Part shown: positions 20,342-26,534 of the stretch, piece by piece
Numbering within the stretch: the stretch's first letter is position 1
Layout of the letters: each line of letters begins with the position of its first letter
Assembly (NCBI GenBank): GCA_019417795.1
Contig: DXUR01000008.1
Location: forward strand, 1-26,534
DNA: 26,534 bases
Source: Clostridiales bacterium
GTDB taxonomy: Bacteria > Bacillota_A > Clostridia > Oscillospirales > Oscillospiraceae
Direction: 5' to 3'
Program-made: the position numbers and the translations under genes
Notes under the pieces: generated by a model
What the model saw: the letters and a program-made list of their open reading frames with translations, nothing else
The model's database searches: none
Told to the model about the DNA's origin: nothing

Positions 20342-21238
20342 TCAAACCTCCTTTCTGCCCGGAATGTAATCTTCAAAGCGGGGAACAGCATAGAAAAGCC
20401 GCTTGTTGTTTACCCACCGTTGCAAATGGCGGGTAACAGGCGGGGCGGTTGGACGCTCGTAAATCATCACATACGGGTCAAAGCCCATAGCCCGCAAGGT
20501 GTTCACGCGGTATAAATCCTGTTCGTGAGTGCTGCCGTAGTTGGTAAGAACATACACGCGCCGCTGGCGGCTGCTCTTAATAGCTGTCAAATCCAAAAAA
20601 CGTTGGAAATACCCGGTCAAGTCCTCGTCGGGATTATCCCATGCAAAATGTACCGCTTTTATCCGTACCCGATTTAACAGGCTGACATTATCCCTGTTCA
20701 CAAGGCGAATATCCAGCCCTTGCGAAAAATCCACCCATGCGCGGCTTCGTATAAGCTGCTCAATGAGATTTTCATGGTCGGGACAGGCAAGCAGATTAGC
20801 GTCCATGATTTTTATTTCCGGCTGCCATTTCCAAAACTCGGACAAATCCGCAACCTTAACGCTTTTGCGTCCCTCTTTACCGCTGACAATGCAAAACCCG
20901 CAATTTCTCGGACAACCCCGGCTTAAAAAGCCGTAAGCAATCCCGAAAAACTGCGGGTAGATTGAATAATCCGGGTAACTGTGTTCCACTTCCGGCGGCA
21001 AGCGGTTTTTCGTGTCGTAGCCCGTACCGCCGAAAATGACCTGTTCCGCGTTGGTAACGGTTATCGTGTCTTTGGAATAGGTGTCCGTAAAGACGCGGCT
21101 TTTATATACAAGGTCGTACCGCTCCTTTGTGTTCCACCATTCCACCGTATGCCCCTTTGCTTTATGATACGCGGATAGCTTCATCAAGCAGAGGTTGGGG
21201 AAATTATGGCTGTCAACGTCGATTAAGCCGATTTTCAA
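20342..21238 (-). CDS. Radical SAM protein in the transfer operon, function unknown
   Basis: 298 residues from a TTG at 21238, giving KIGLIDVDSHNFPNL, with GGGGG about 10 nt upstream; upstream GTG is an alternative. The N-terminal 90 residues resemble the Rossmann-like B12-binding-type domain before many radical SAM cores. The 4Fe-4S motif is C109-x3-C113-x2-C116 in RGCPRNCGFC. The rest (QGLDIRLVNRDNVSLL, KAVHFAWDNPDEDL) fits a TIM-barrel. Substrate unknown. It sits between TrbL-like and PrgI; in the second module these two are adjacent with only 14 bases between them, so this gene is an insertion in one of the two lineages. I recall radical SAM genes at this place in other such elements. Confidence 0.8.
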   Translation of the reverse strand: MKIGLIDVDSHNFPNLCLMKLSAYHKAKGHTVEWWNTKERYDLVYKSRVFTDTYSKDTITVTNAEQVIFGGTGYDTKNRLPPEVEHSYPDYSIYPQFFGIAYGFLSRGCPRNCGFCIVSGKEGRKSVKVADLSEFWKWQPEIKIMDANLLACPDHENLIEQLIRSRAWVDFSQGLDIRLVNRDNVSLLNRVRIKAVHFAWDNPDEDLTGYFQRFLDLTAIKSSRQRRVYVLTNYGSTHEQDLYRVNTLRAMGFDPYVMIYERPTAPPVTRHLQRWVNNKRLFYAVPRFEDYIPGRKEV

Positions 21239-21254
21239 ATCATAACTCACCCCC

Positions 21255-22118
21255 TTAATGTGCCGAAAAGACGCTCTTTGCAAGGCTCCCTGTTTTGAAA
21301 AGGGTAAAGCACAAGAGGACGGTATAGCCCATGCAAGCCCAGATCGCGCCGGATATGTCGTCGGTCGCTGCGATTGTCTGTATCAACACCGCATAAATGC
21401 CGACACACACCAAAATCAAAAACGCTTGAAAACCAAGCGCAAGCAAAGATTTTAAGTAATTCTGTCCCATGCTGCCCCATTCGTGATTTACCATTGTTGC
21501 CATCGGGATAGGGGCAACGCTCGTTACAAGATATATTTCAATCATGCGCCCATACACCACAAGCATAATGCAGATTGACAGGGCTTTCATGGTAAGCCCT
21601 ACAAAGAGGGATTGAAACCATAACCCCAAAAGACCGCCCACGCTCATAGCGTCGAGTTTTGCTTCAATGTCGGTAATGACAGTGGTAACGTCTATGCTTG
21701 TATCGGATATGATAACCCCCGCGCTCTGATTGACGACGCTCTGCGTAACGTCAAAAACTCCCATGACGATATTCCAAGTATTTGTTACCAGCAGCACCGC
21801 AACAAAGGTTTTGAAAATCCATTTGAAAAAAATCCAAGTGTCGAGATCGTGCAGATTGTTTTTTTCAATTACAAGCTGGATTAGTTCATAACACATGACA
21901 AAGGTAATGATAACGCCCGCAATCGGTACAATGACGTTTTCCGAAAGGCTGCGTATCATGTTGAATATGCCCGCGTTCCACCCGGCGGGGGTCGTGCCGA
22001 CTTGCGTTGCAATTTCTCCAACCTCTGTATTTACGCTGTCAAACAAGCCGGAGAGGTTCGATAAAATCCCGTCTGTCAAAATGCCGCGAAACCAATCTTC
22101 AATCATCTGCCATATCAA
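21255..22118 (-). CDS. TrbL/VirB6-like polytopic membrane protein
   Basis: 287 residues from a TTG at 22118 (GGAGG 9 nt upstream); the ATG 12 bases later lies too far from the ribosome site. About five to seven hydrophobic helices, including VIVPIAGVIITFVMCYELIQ, FFKWIFKTFVAVLLVTNTWN, LFVGLTMKALSICIMLVVYG, AFLILVCVGIYAVLIQTI and AIWACMGYTVLLCFTLF. VirB6-like channel component of Gram-positive conjugation. Follows the Maff2 fragment, separated by a hairpin. Its counterpart in the second module is at 22386-23255. Confidence 0.88.
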   Translation of the reverse strand: MIWQMIEDWFRGILTDGILSNLSGLFDSVNTEVGEIATQVGTTPAGWNAGIFNMIRSLSENVIVPIAGVIITFVMCYELIQLVIEKNNLHDLDTWIFFKWIFKTFVAVLLVTNTWNIVMGVFDVTQSVVNQSAGVIISDTSIDVTTVITDIEAKLDAMSVGGLLGLWFQSLFVGLTMKALSICIMLVVYGRMIEIYLVTSVAPIPMATMVNHEWGSMGQNYLKSLLALGFQAFLILVCVGIYAVLIQTIAATDDISGAIWACMGYTVLLCFTLFKTGSLAKSVFSAH

Positions 22119-22137
22119 AAGTTAATCCCTCCTTTCC

Positions 22138-22165
22138 CGCGCCCTCCCGTTTCCGAGAGGGCGCG
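22138..22165 (-). promoter_or_regulatory. Hairpin between Maff2 and TrbL-like genes
   Basis: Perfect 9-bp stem CGCGCCCTC/GAGGGCGCG with a 10-nt loop, just upstream of the TrbL ribosome site on the minus strand. No T run follows. Possibly an RNA-processing or stability element within the operon. Confidence 0.45.
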
Positions 22166-22188
22166 GCGGGTGGTATTTGTTTTAGGCA

Positions 22189-22272
22189 TTATCCAAAAAG
22201 TTTGGAAAGAAGCGGAACAAGGGTGCCGCCGATCAACGCGACGCCACCGCCCGCCATAAGCTGTTTTATCCC
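22189..22272 (-). pseudogene. Maff2 membrane protein, C-terminal fragment (first module)
   Basis: Reads GIKQLMAGGGVALIGGTLVP then LLSKLFG and stop: 27 residues matching the C-terminus of the Maff2 family (small pilin-like/VirB2-like membrane proteins of about 70 residues before TrbL). The N-terminal 40 or so residues are missing; an in-frame TAA lies at 22276-22278, immediately past the break. The break coincides with the head-to-head join. Confidence 0.8.
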
Positions 22273-22288
22273 CAATTAGGTGTAAAAC
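22263..22288. other. Head-to-head junction of two conjugation modules
   Basis: Left of about 22275 the operon runs leftward on the minus strand; right of it a homologous operon runs rightward. The centre is quasi-palindromic: GTTTTA at 22263-22268 and TAAAAC at 22283-22288, with further CC/GG matches inside. Both Maff2 fragments begin within a codon or two of this centre. May be a natural inversion or fusion, or an assembly or amplification chimera. Confidence 0.75.
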
Positions 22289-22365
22289 TCTGCTCGATGG
22301 CGGGCGGCGGTGTCGCCCTCATCGGCATCACCCTTGTACCTCTGCTCTCCGGCCTGTTCGGTTGA
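22279..22365 (+). pseudogene. Maff2 membrane protein, C-terminal fragment (second module)
   Basis: Reads GVKLCSMAGGGVALIGITLV then PLLSGLFG and TGA: 28 residues, clearly the same family and the same part as the fragment on the other strand, with different codons and one extra codon before MAGGG. The N-terminal part is missing at the junction. Confidence 0.78.
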
Positions 22366-22385
22366 TCGTCTGGCGGTGATCGCTT

Positions 22386-23255
22386 ATGGGCGGCATACTC
22401 GACAAACTCGATGAATGGCTCCGAGGGCTGCTCATTGAGGGGATCACGGGAAACCTGTCGGGCATGTTCGATACGGTCAATACCAAAGTAGGCGAGATCG
22501 CCGGTGAAGTGGGACAGACGCCGCTGGCATGGAACAGCGGCGTCTTTTCTATGATCCGAAACCTCTCTGAAACGGTGATCGTTCCAATCGCCGGGGTTAT
22601 CCTGACATTCGTAATGTGTTATGAGCTGATCCAGCTTGTGACAGAGAAAAACAATCTGCACGATGTAGATACCTGGATGTTCTTCAAGTGGATTTTCAAG
22701 ACCTTCTGTGCCGTTCTCATTGTGACGAACACATGGAATATCGTCATGGGTATCTTTGATGTGGGGCAAAGCGTTGTGAACAGCAGCGCAGGCGTCATCA
22801 TCGGAAATACCTCCATTGATATCAGCAGTGTCATCACGGATATGGAGGCGCAGCTTGAAGCCCTGGGCACGGGAGAACTGTTCGGGCTGTGGTTCCAGTC
22901 CCTTTTCGTGGGGCTTACCATGAACGCCCTTTCCATCTGTATCATGCTTGTCATCTACGGCCGCATGATCGAGGTGTATTTGACAACTTCCGTTGGACCA
23001 ATTCCGCTTGCCACTATGACGAACCGGGATTGGAGCCATACAGGACAGAACTACTTGAAATCCCTATTTGCATTGGCGTTCCAGGCATTTCTAATCATGG
23101 TGTGCGTGGGAATCTACTCTGTTTTGGTACAGAGTATCGCCACGGACGGAAATATCTCAGGCGCGATATGGGCCTGCATGGGCTACACGGTCCTGCTGTG
23201 CTTCGCCCTGTTCAAGACCGGCAGCCTCTCTAAGAGCCTGTTCGGAGCGCATTAA
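22386..23255 (+). CDS. TrbL/VirB6-like polytopic membrane protein (second module)
   Basis: 289 residues. Starts GGILDKLDEWLRGLLIEG, against IEDWFRGILTDG in the other copy, and then follows it closely through NLSGMFDTVNTKVGEIAGE, VIVPIAGVILTFVMCYELIQ, DTWMFFKWIFKTFCAVLIV and AIWACMGYTVLLCFALFKTG. Same multi-helix profile and channel role. The ribosome site is weak (GGTGAT). The PrgI gene follows after 14 bases. Confidence 0.88.
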   Translation: MGGILDKLDEWLRGLLIEGITGNLSGMFDTVNTKVGEIAGEVGQTPLAWNSGVFSMIRNLSETVIVPIAGVILTFVMCYELIQLVTEKNNLHDVDTWMFFKWIFKTFCAVLIVTNTWNIVMGIFDVGQSVVNSSAGVIIGNTSIDISSVITDMEAQLEALGTGELFGLWFQSLFVGLTMNALSICIMLVIYGRMIEVYLTTSVGPIPLATMTNRDWSHTGQNYLKSLFALAFQAFLIMVCVGIYSVLVQSIATDGNISGAIWACMGYTVLLCFALFKTGSLSKSLFGAH

Positions 23256-23269
23256 GGAGGCTTGATAAA

Positions 23270-23704
23270 TTGGCGTATGTAACCATTCCAAAGGATTTGA
23301 CGAAAGTAAAATCCAAAGTGCTGTTTGGGCTTACCAAACGGCAGCTTATATGTTTCGGAGCGGCGGCACTCATCGGAGTACCGCTTTTCTTTTTGCTCAG
23401 ACGCACGGCCAGCAACAGTGCCGCCGCGTTCTGCATGATTATCGTCATGCTCCCGTTCTTTCTGCTCGCCATGTATGAGCGGCACGGCCAACCTCTTGAG
23501 GTGGTGGCCGGACAGATCATCCGCTGTATGTTCCTGCGGATGAAAGAACGGCCTTACCAGACAAACAATTTCTATGCAGCCCTGGAGCGTCAGGCTCAGG
23601 CGGAAAAGGAGGTGAAAGCCATTGTTCAGAAAGCGAAAGCCAAAGCCACAGGCACAACAGGCGGCAAAACCCGCGGTAAAGCTGACCGCCGCAGAAAAGC
23701 GTGA
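23270..23704 (+). CDS. PrgI-family conjugation membrane protein (second module)
   Basis: 144 residues from a TTG at 23270 with AAGGAGG 9 nt upstream. Begins AYVTIPKDLTKVKSKVLFG, has the same two hydrophobic helices and the KERPYQTNNFYAALERQ segment as the first copy, but a longer, very basic C-terminal tail (KAKATGTTGGKTRGKADRR). Overlaps VirB4 by 83 bases. Confidence 0.92.
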   Translation: MAYVTIPKDLTKVKSKVLFGLTKRQLICFGAAALIGVPLFFLLRRTASNSAAAFCMIIVMLPFFLLAMYERHGQPLEVVAGQIIRCMFLRMKERPYQTNNFYAALERQAQAEKEVKAIVQKAKAKATGTTGGKTRGKADRRRKA

Positions 23705-26051
23705 GATCAGCCGTATCCTGGAAACTGCCAGAGGCGACGGCAAGGTACATTCCGCACAGGACACTTTACCGTTCCGCCAGATGTACCCGGACGGCCTGTG
23801 CAAGCTGGACGATCACACTTGGTCGAAGTGTATCGAGTTCGAGGATGTGAATTATCAGCTTGCAAAGCCTGACGACCAGACGGCGATCTTTGAAGCCCTC
23901 TGCGATATGTATAACGCCCATGACGCTTCTATCGGGATGCAGCTCTCCCTTGTGAGCCGCCGCATGAACCGGGAGGATTTTGTGAAGCGTATCGAGATCG
24001 CAGCGCAGGGAGATCACTTCGACCATATCCGTGAGCTTTACACGCAAATGCTCCGCAAGCAGCTTGAACGGGGCAACAACGGTCTTATCAAAACAAAGTA
24101 TCTGACCCTCACCATTGAGGCACGGGACAGCAAAACCGCACGGGCACGATTTTCCCGGATCGTCATGGATGCCCTCAACCATTTCAAGGTCATGGGTGCT
24201 CTGGCAAAGGAGCTTGGCGGCAAGGAGTGGCTGGAAACGCTCCACGGCATCCTACACCCGGACGGGGAACGGTTTGCCTTTGAATGGAGCTGGCTTGCCC
24301 CTTCCGGCCTGTCGGTTCAGGATTTTATCGCACCATCTTCCTTCCGCTTCGGTGAAGCACGGAAGTTCACGATGGCGGATAAATTCTGTGCCGTGTCCTT
24401 TCTGCAGATCAGCGCACCGGAAATGGATGACCGTATGCTCACCGAGCTGCTGGATACGGACAGCGGGCTGCTTGTCAGCCTCCATATCCGCAGCATGGAC
24501 CAGAACGAGGCGATCAAAACGGTCAAGCGGAAGATCACTGACATTGACAGTATGAAGATCGACGCACAGAAAAAGGCAGTGCTGGAAGGTTTCGATATGG
24601 ATATCATCCCCACCGATCTTGCCACCTACGCAGGCGAGGCAAAGAACATCCTCCGTGACCTGCAAAGCAGAAATGAGCGAATGTTCCTGATGACCTTCCT
24701 GGTGGTGAACTTTGCGGACAGCGGGCAAAAGCTGGAGAATGACCTGCTCCGTGCGGCAAGCGTGGCGCAGAAATATAACTGCTCCCTGGTGCGGCTGGAC
24801 TTTCAGCAGGAGGACGGCTTCGTGTCGGCTCTGCCCCTGGGTGTCAACCGCATTAAGATACAGCGCGGGCTTACCACTTCGGCGGTGGCGGTGTTCGTTC
24901 CCTTCACCACACAGGAGATTTTCCACGGCGGCGAAGCTCTTTACTACGGGCTCAATGCCACTTCCGGCAATATGATCCTTGCTGACCGCAAAAAGCTGAA
25001 AACGCCCAACGGCATGATCTTAGGTACGCCCGGCAGCGGCAAGAGTTTTTCCGCAAAGCGTTCCATCGTGGGTGTGTTCCTGAACACAAAGGACGATATC
25101 CTGATCTGCGACCCGGAGGCGGAATATTTTCCGCTGGTGAACCGTCTGGAAGGACAGGTCATCAAAATCTCACCTACCAGCACGCAGTATGTGAACCCTA
25201 TGGATATCAATCTCAATTACAGTGAGGATGATAACCCGCTGGCGCTGAAATCAGATTTTATCCTGTCGTTCTGCGAACTGGCGGCAGGCGGACGGAACGG
25301 TCTGGAGCCGGTGGAAAAGACGGTCATTGACCGTGCTGTGCGGATCGTGTACCGCCCCTATATCGCAGACCCCCGCCCGGAGAATATGCCGCTGCTGGAA
25401 GATTTGTATGACGAGATCAAACGGCAGCCGGAGCCGGAGGCGCAGCGGATCGCGGCAGCGTTGGAACTGTATGTGCATGGCAGCCTGAATGTTTTTAACC
25501 ACCGTACCAATGTGGATATCAACAACCGTATTGTCTGCTTTGATATCAAGGAGCTGGGAAAGCAGCTCAAAAGCCTGGGTATGCTGGTGATCCAGGATCA
25601 GGTGTGGAACCGTGTTTCCCAGAACCGGGATCAGGGCAAATCCACCTGGTACTTCGTGGACGAGTTCCACCTTCTTCTGCGCGGTGAAGTTGGTTCCTGG
25701 AGCGTGGAGATTTGGAAACGCTTTCGCAAATGGGGCGGTATCCCCACGGGGATCACGCAGAACATCAAGGACCTGCTTTCCTCCCCGGAGATCGAGAACA
25801 TCTTTGAAAACAGCGATTTTGTGTACCTTCTGAACCAGGCCAGCGGAGACAGGAAAATCCTCTGTGAGCGTCTGAATATCTCCAACCAGCAGGCGGCGCA
25901 TATCAGCAACGCAGGCCCCGGCGAGGGGCTGATCTTCTTCGGCAATGTGATCCTGCCTTTTGTGGATGACTTCCCGAAGGACAATGAACTTTACAGCATT
26001 ATGACAACAAAACTTGGTGAAACCGGGAAAGGAGGCGCGGCGCATGAATGA
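23622..26051 (+). CDS. VirB4/TraE-type conjugation ATPase (second module)
   Basis: 809 residues from a TTG at 23622 with GGAGG 9 nt upstream, inside the PrgI gene. Walker A GTPGSGKSFSAK near 472 and Walker B YFVDEFHLLL near 680. Matches the first VirB4 nearly end to end (KCIEFEDVNYQLAKPDD, LERGNNGLIKTKYL, HPDGERFAFEWSWL); the N-terminal extension is Lys/Pro/Gln-rich and the C-terminus is a few residues longer. Overlaps the next gene by 8 bases. Confidence 0.95.
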   Translation: MFRKRKPKPQAQQAAKPAVKLTAAEKREISRILETARGDGKVHSAQDTLPFRQMYPDGLCKLDDHTWSKCIEFEDVNYQLAKPDDQTAIFEALCDMYNAHDASIGMQLSLVSRRMNREDFVKRIEIAAQGDHFDHIRELYTQMLRKQLERGNNGLIKTKYLTLTIEARDSKTARARFSRIVMDALNHFKVMGALAKELGGKEWLETLHGILHPDGERFAFEWSWLAPSGLSVQDFIAPSSFRFGEARKFTMADKFCAVSFLQISAPEMDDRMLTELLDTDSGLLVSLHIRSMDQNEAIKTVKRKITDIDSMKIDAQKKAVLEGFDMDIIPTDLATYAGEAKNILRDLQSRNERMFLMTFLVVNFADSGQKLENDLLRAASVAQKYNCSLVRLDFQQEDGFVSALPLGVNRIKIQRGLTTSAVAVFVPFTTQEIFHGGEALYYGLNATSGNMILADRKKLKTPNGMILGTPGSGKSFSAKRSIVGVFLNTKDDILICDPEAEYFPLVNRLEGQVIKISPTSTQYVNPMDINLNYSEDDNPLALKSDFILSFCELAAGGRNGLEPVEKTVIDRAVRIVYRPYIADPRPENMPLLEDLYDEIKRQPEPEAQRIAAALELYVHGSLNVFNHRTNVDINNRIVCFDIKELGKQLKSLGMLVIQDQVWNRVSQNRDQGKSTWYFVDEFHLLLRGEVGSWSVEIWKRFRKWGGIPTGITQNIKDLLSSPEIENIFENSDFVYLLNQASGDRKILCERLNISNQQAAHISNAGPGEGLIFFGNVILPFVDDFPKDNELYSIMTTKLGETGKGGAAHE

Positions 26052-26313
26052 TGAAAAATATGTGATTGGTAGCGGAAGTTTTCGGCTTCTGATCGGTGAT
26101 TTGTATGATCTCTATTGTTATCATTTCAGTTTGACCCGCAGACTGGCGGAGGCTGCGGACGAAAAGGCACTTTTGAAAATCCAGAAAAGCGTGTCCGGCT
26201 ATGAGCGCAGGATGAAGCGCCTTTGCAGGCGTTGGGGTCTACCCACGGATGATACGCCCTGGGCCTACGATACAATGGAGAAATCCATCCGGGAGCGGAT
26301 GCTCCATGAATAA
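26044..26313 (+). CDS. Small helical protein, unknown
   Basis: 89 residues from the ATG at 26044 with GGAGG 8 nt upstream. NDEKYVIGSGSFRLLIGDLY, then LYCYHFSLTRRLAEAADEKA, a central basic helix (YERRMKRLCRRWGLP) and an acidic/basic tail. No domain recognised. It is coupled to VirB4 in front (8-base overlap) and to the C5 methyltransferase behind (8-base overlap), so it may work with the methyltransferase. No counterpart is seen in the first module. Confidence 0.75.
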   Translation: MNDEKYVIGSGSFRLLIGDLYDLYCYHFSLTRRLAEAADEKALLKIQKSVSGYERRMKRLCRRWGLPTDDTPWAYDTMEKSIRERMLHE

Positions 26314-26534
26314 CCTGACCCATGTGAGCCTGTTTTCCGGCATTGGCGGTCTGGACCTGGCGGCGGAGGCTGCCGGGTTTGAAACTGTCTGCCAGTGCGA
26401 GTGGGCGGATTTTCCGCACTCCGTCCTCTCCGCACGATGGCCGGATGTTCCCAGGTTCCGGGATATTACTACTTTTACGAAGGAGGCGTTTTTTGAAAAA
26501 ACAGGACTTGAAACAGTTACCGTTATCTCAGGCG
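26306..26534 (+). CDS. C5-cytosine DNA methyltransferase, N-terminal part (runs off the window)
   Basis: 76 codons before the window ends. The SAM-binding motif I is clear: VSLFSGIGGLDLAAEAAGF, followed by motif II-like CQCEWADFPHSVLSARWPD, where the acidic residue binds SAM, and a motif III region FRDITTF. This is the start of the Dcm/HhaI family. The catalytic PC motif lies outside the window. Position after VirB4 equals that of the unrelated beta-class methyltransferase in the first module, so the anti-restriction slot has been refilled with a different class. Confidence 0.88.
   Translation, partial: MNNLTHVSLFSGIGGLDLAAEAAGFETVCQCEWADFPHSVLSARWPDVPRFRDITTFTKEAFFEKTGLETVTVISG

Larger units (their letters stand above)
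55..22272. mobile_element. Tn1549/Tn916-type integrative conjugative element, left end to internal junction
   Basis: One conjugative element occupies this span. A large serine recombinase and TnpW lie at the left end, followed by Tn916-like regulators (Orf7, Orf8 and Orf9 types), an oriT-mobC-relaxase unit and a minus-strand type IV secretion operon. The left boundary is placed between about 49 and 62, because upstream bases read in frame as a different serine recombinase and the element's own recombinase stops at 63. The right boundary is not the natural end: the element breaks inside Maff2 at about 22275, so the coupling protein and the far attachment site are absent. The mix of a Tn4451/Tn5397-type recombinase with Tn916-type regulation and Tn1549-type transfer genes is a mosaic, known among Clostridia elements. 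The exact termini are inferred. Confidence 0.85.
22279..26534 (+). mobile_element. Second Tn1549-type conjugation module (partial)
   Basis: Gene order Maff2 fragment, TrbL-like, PrgI, VirB4, a small protein and a methyltransferase mirrors the first module, but in opposite orientation and with clearly diverged DNA. It lacks the radical SAM insert and uses another methyltransferase class. It runs off the right edge of the window. Confidence 0.85.

Noticed and set aside
22189..22365. A single complete Maff2 gene at the junction
   Set aside because: The two fragments are on opposite strands and both encode the same C-terminal part, so no intact gene exists here.
22266..23039. 257-codon minus-strand frame across the second TrbL-like gene
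   Set aside because: Antisense shadow of a gene with clear membrane-protein homology to the first copy; composition rich in His and Asp is typical of reverse-frame translation.

Overview
The window lies entirely in mobile DNA of a gut-type Firmicute (Clostridia: Lachnospiraceae/Oscillospiraceae kind). Evidence: strong GGAGG ribosome sites, frequent TTG starts, and a complete set of protein families typical of Tn916/Tn1549/Tn4451-type conjugative elements of that class (Orf7-, Orf8- and Orf9-like regulators, TnpW, large serine recombinase, MobC/relaxase, TTRAP, YodL/DUF4316, Cys-rich VLP, TopB, DUF4366, DUF4315, NlpC/P60, VirB4, PrgI, TrbL-like, Maff2). No chromosomal housekeeping gene is seen.

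Layout. 1-62: the broken start of a different serine recombinase gene on the + strand, apparently the site into which the main element inserted. 63-3500 (-): excision/regulation module with serine recombinase, TnpW, a structure-rich non-coding stretch, an HTH_16 protein, an Orf7-like sigma factor and a 35-codon ORF. 3500-5070 (-): an AT-rich cargo operon: promoter, 8-residue leader peptide, hairpins, attenuator-type terminator, a zinc-ribbon KTR protein, then a divergent RlmN/Cfr-family radical SAM methyltransferase. 5164-7346 (+): Orf9-like repressor, a probable oriT, mobC and relaxase. 7548-22272 (-): one long conjugation operon with many 4-nt stop/start overlaps, running from a truncated Maff2 gene through TrbL-like, a radical SAM protein, PrgI, VirB4, a DNA methyltransferase, the NlpC/P60 protein, DUF4315, DUF4366, topoisomerase III, VLP, a giant ArdA/ArdC fusion and TTRAP. 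A second oriT-like copy sits inside it. 22279-26534 (+): a second, diverged copy of the same conjugation core (Maff2 fragment, TrbL-like, PrgI, VirB4, small protein, start of a C5 methyltransferase), joined head-to-head to the first.

How it works together (inference from the families): the relaxase and MobC nick oriT; VirB4, PrgI, TrbL and the NlpC/P60 protein form the mating channel; topoisomerase and anti-restriction proteins help the incoming DNA; the recombinase integrates and excises it; Orf9/Orf7/Orf8-like proteins control excision. The coupling protein (VirD4/TraG) expected upstream of Maff2 is missing because both copies stop at the head-to-head junction.

Most interesting: the KTR + RlmN/Cfr-like operon behind a leader peptide and intrinsic terminator. 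This is the architecture of inducible ribosome-protection or ribosome-modification resistance genes, but the methyltransferase does not fit neatly as either RlmN or Cfr. Next are the duplicated oriT-like element, the perfectly opposed junction of two conjugation modules, and an array of back-to-back hairpins at 2334-2437.
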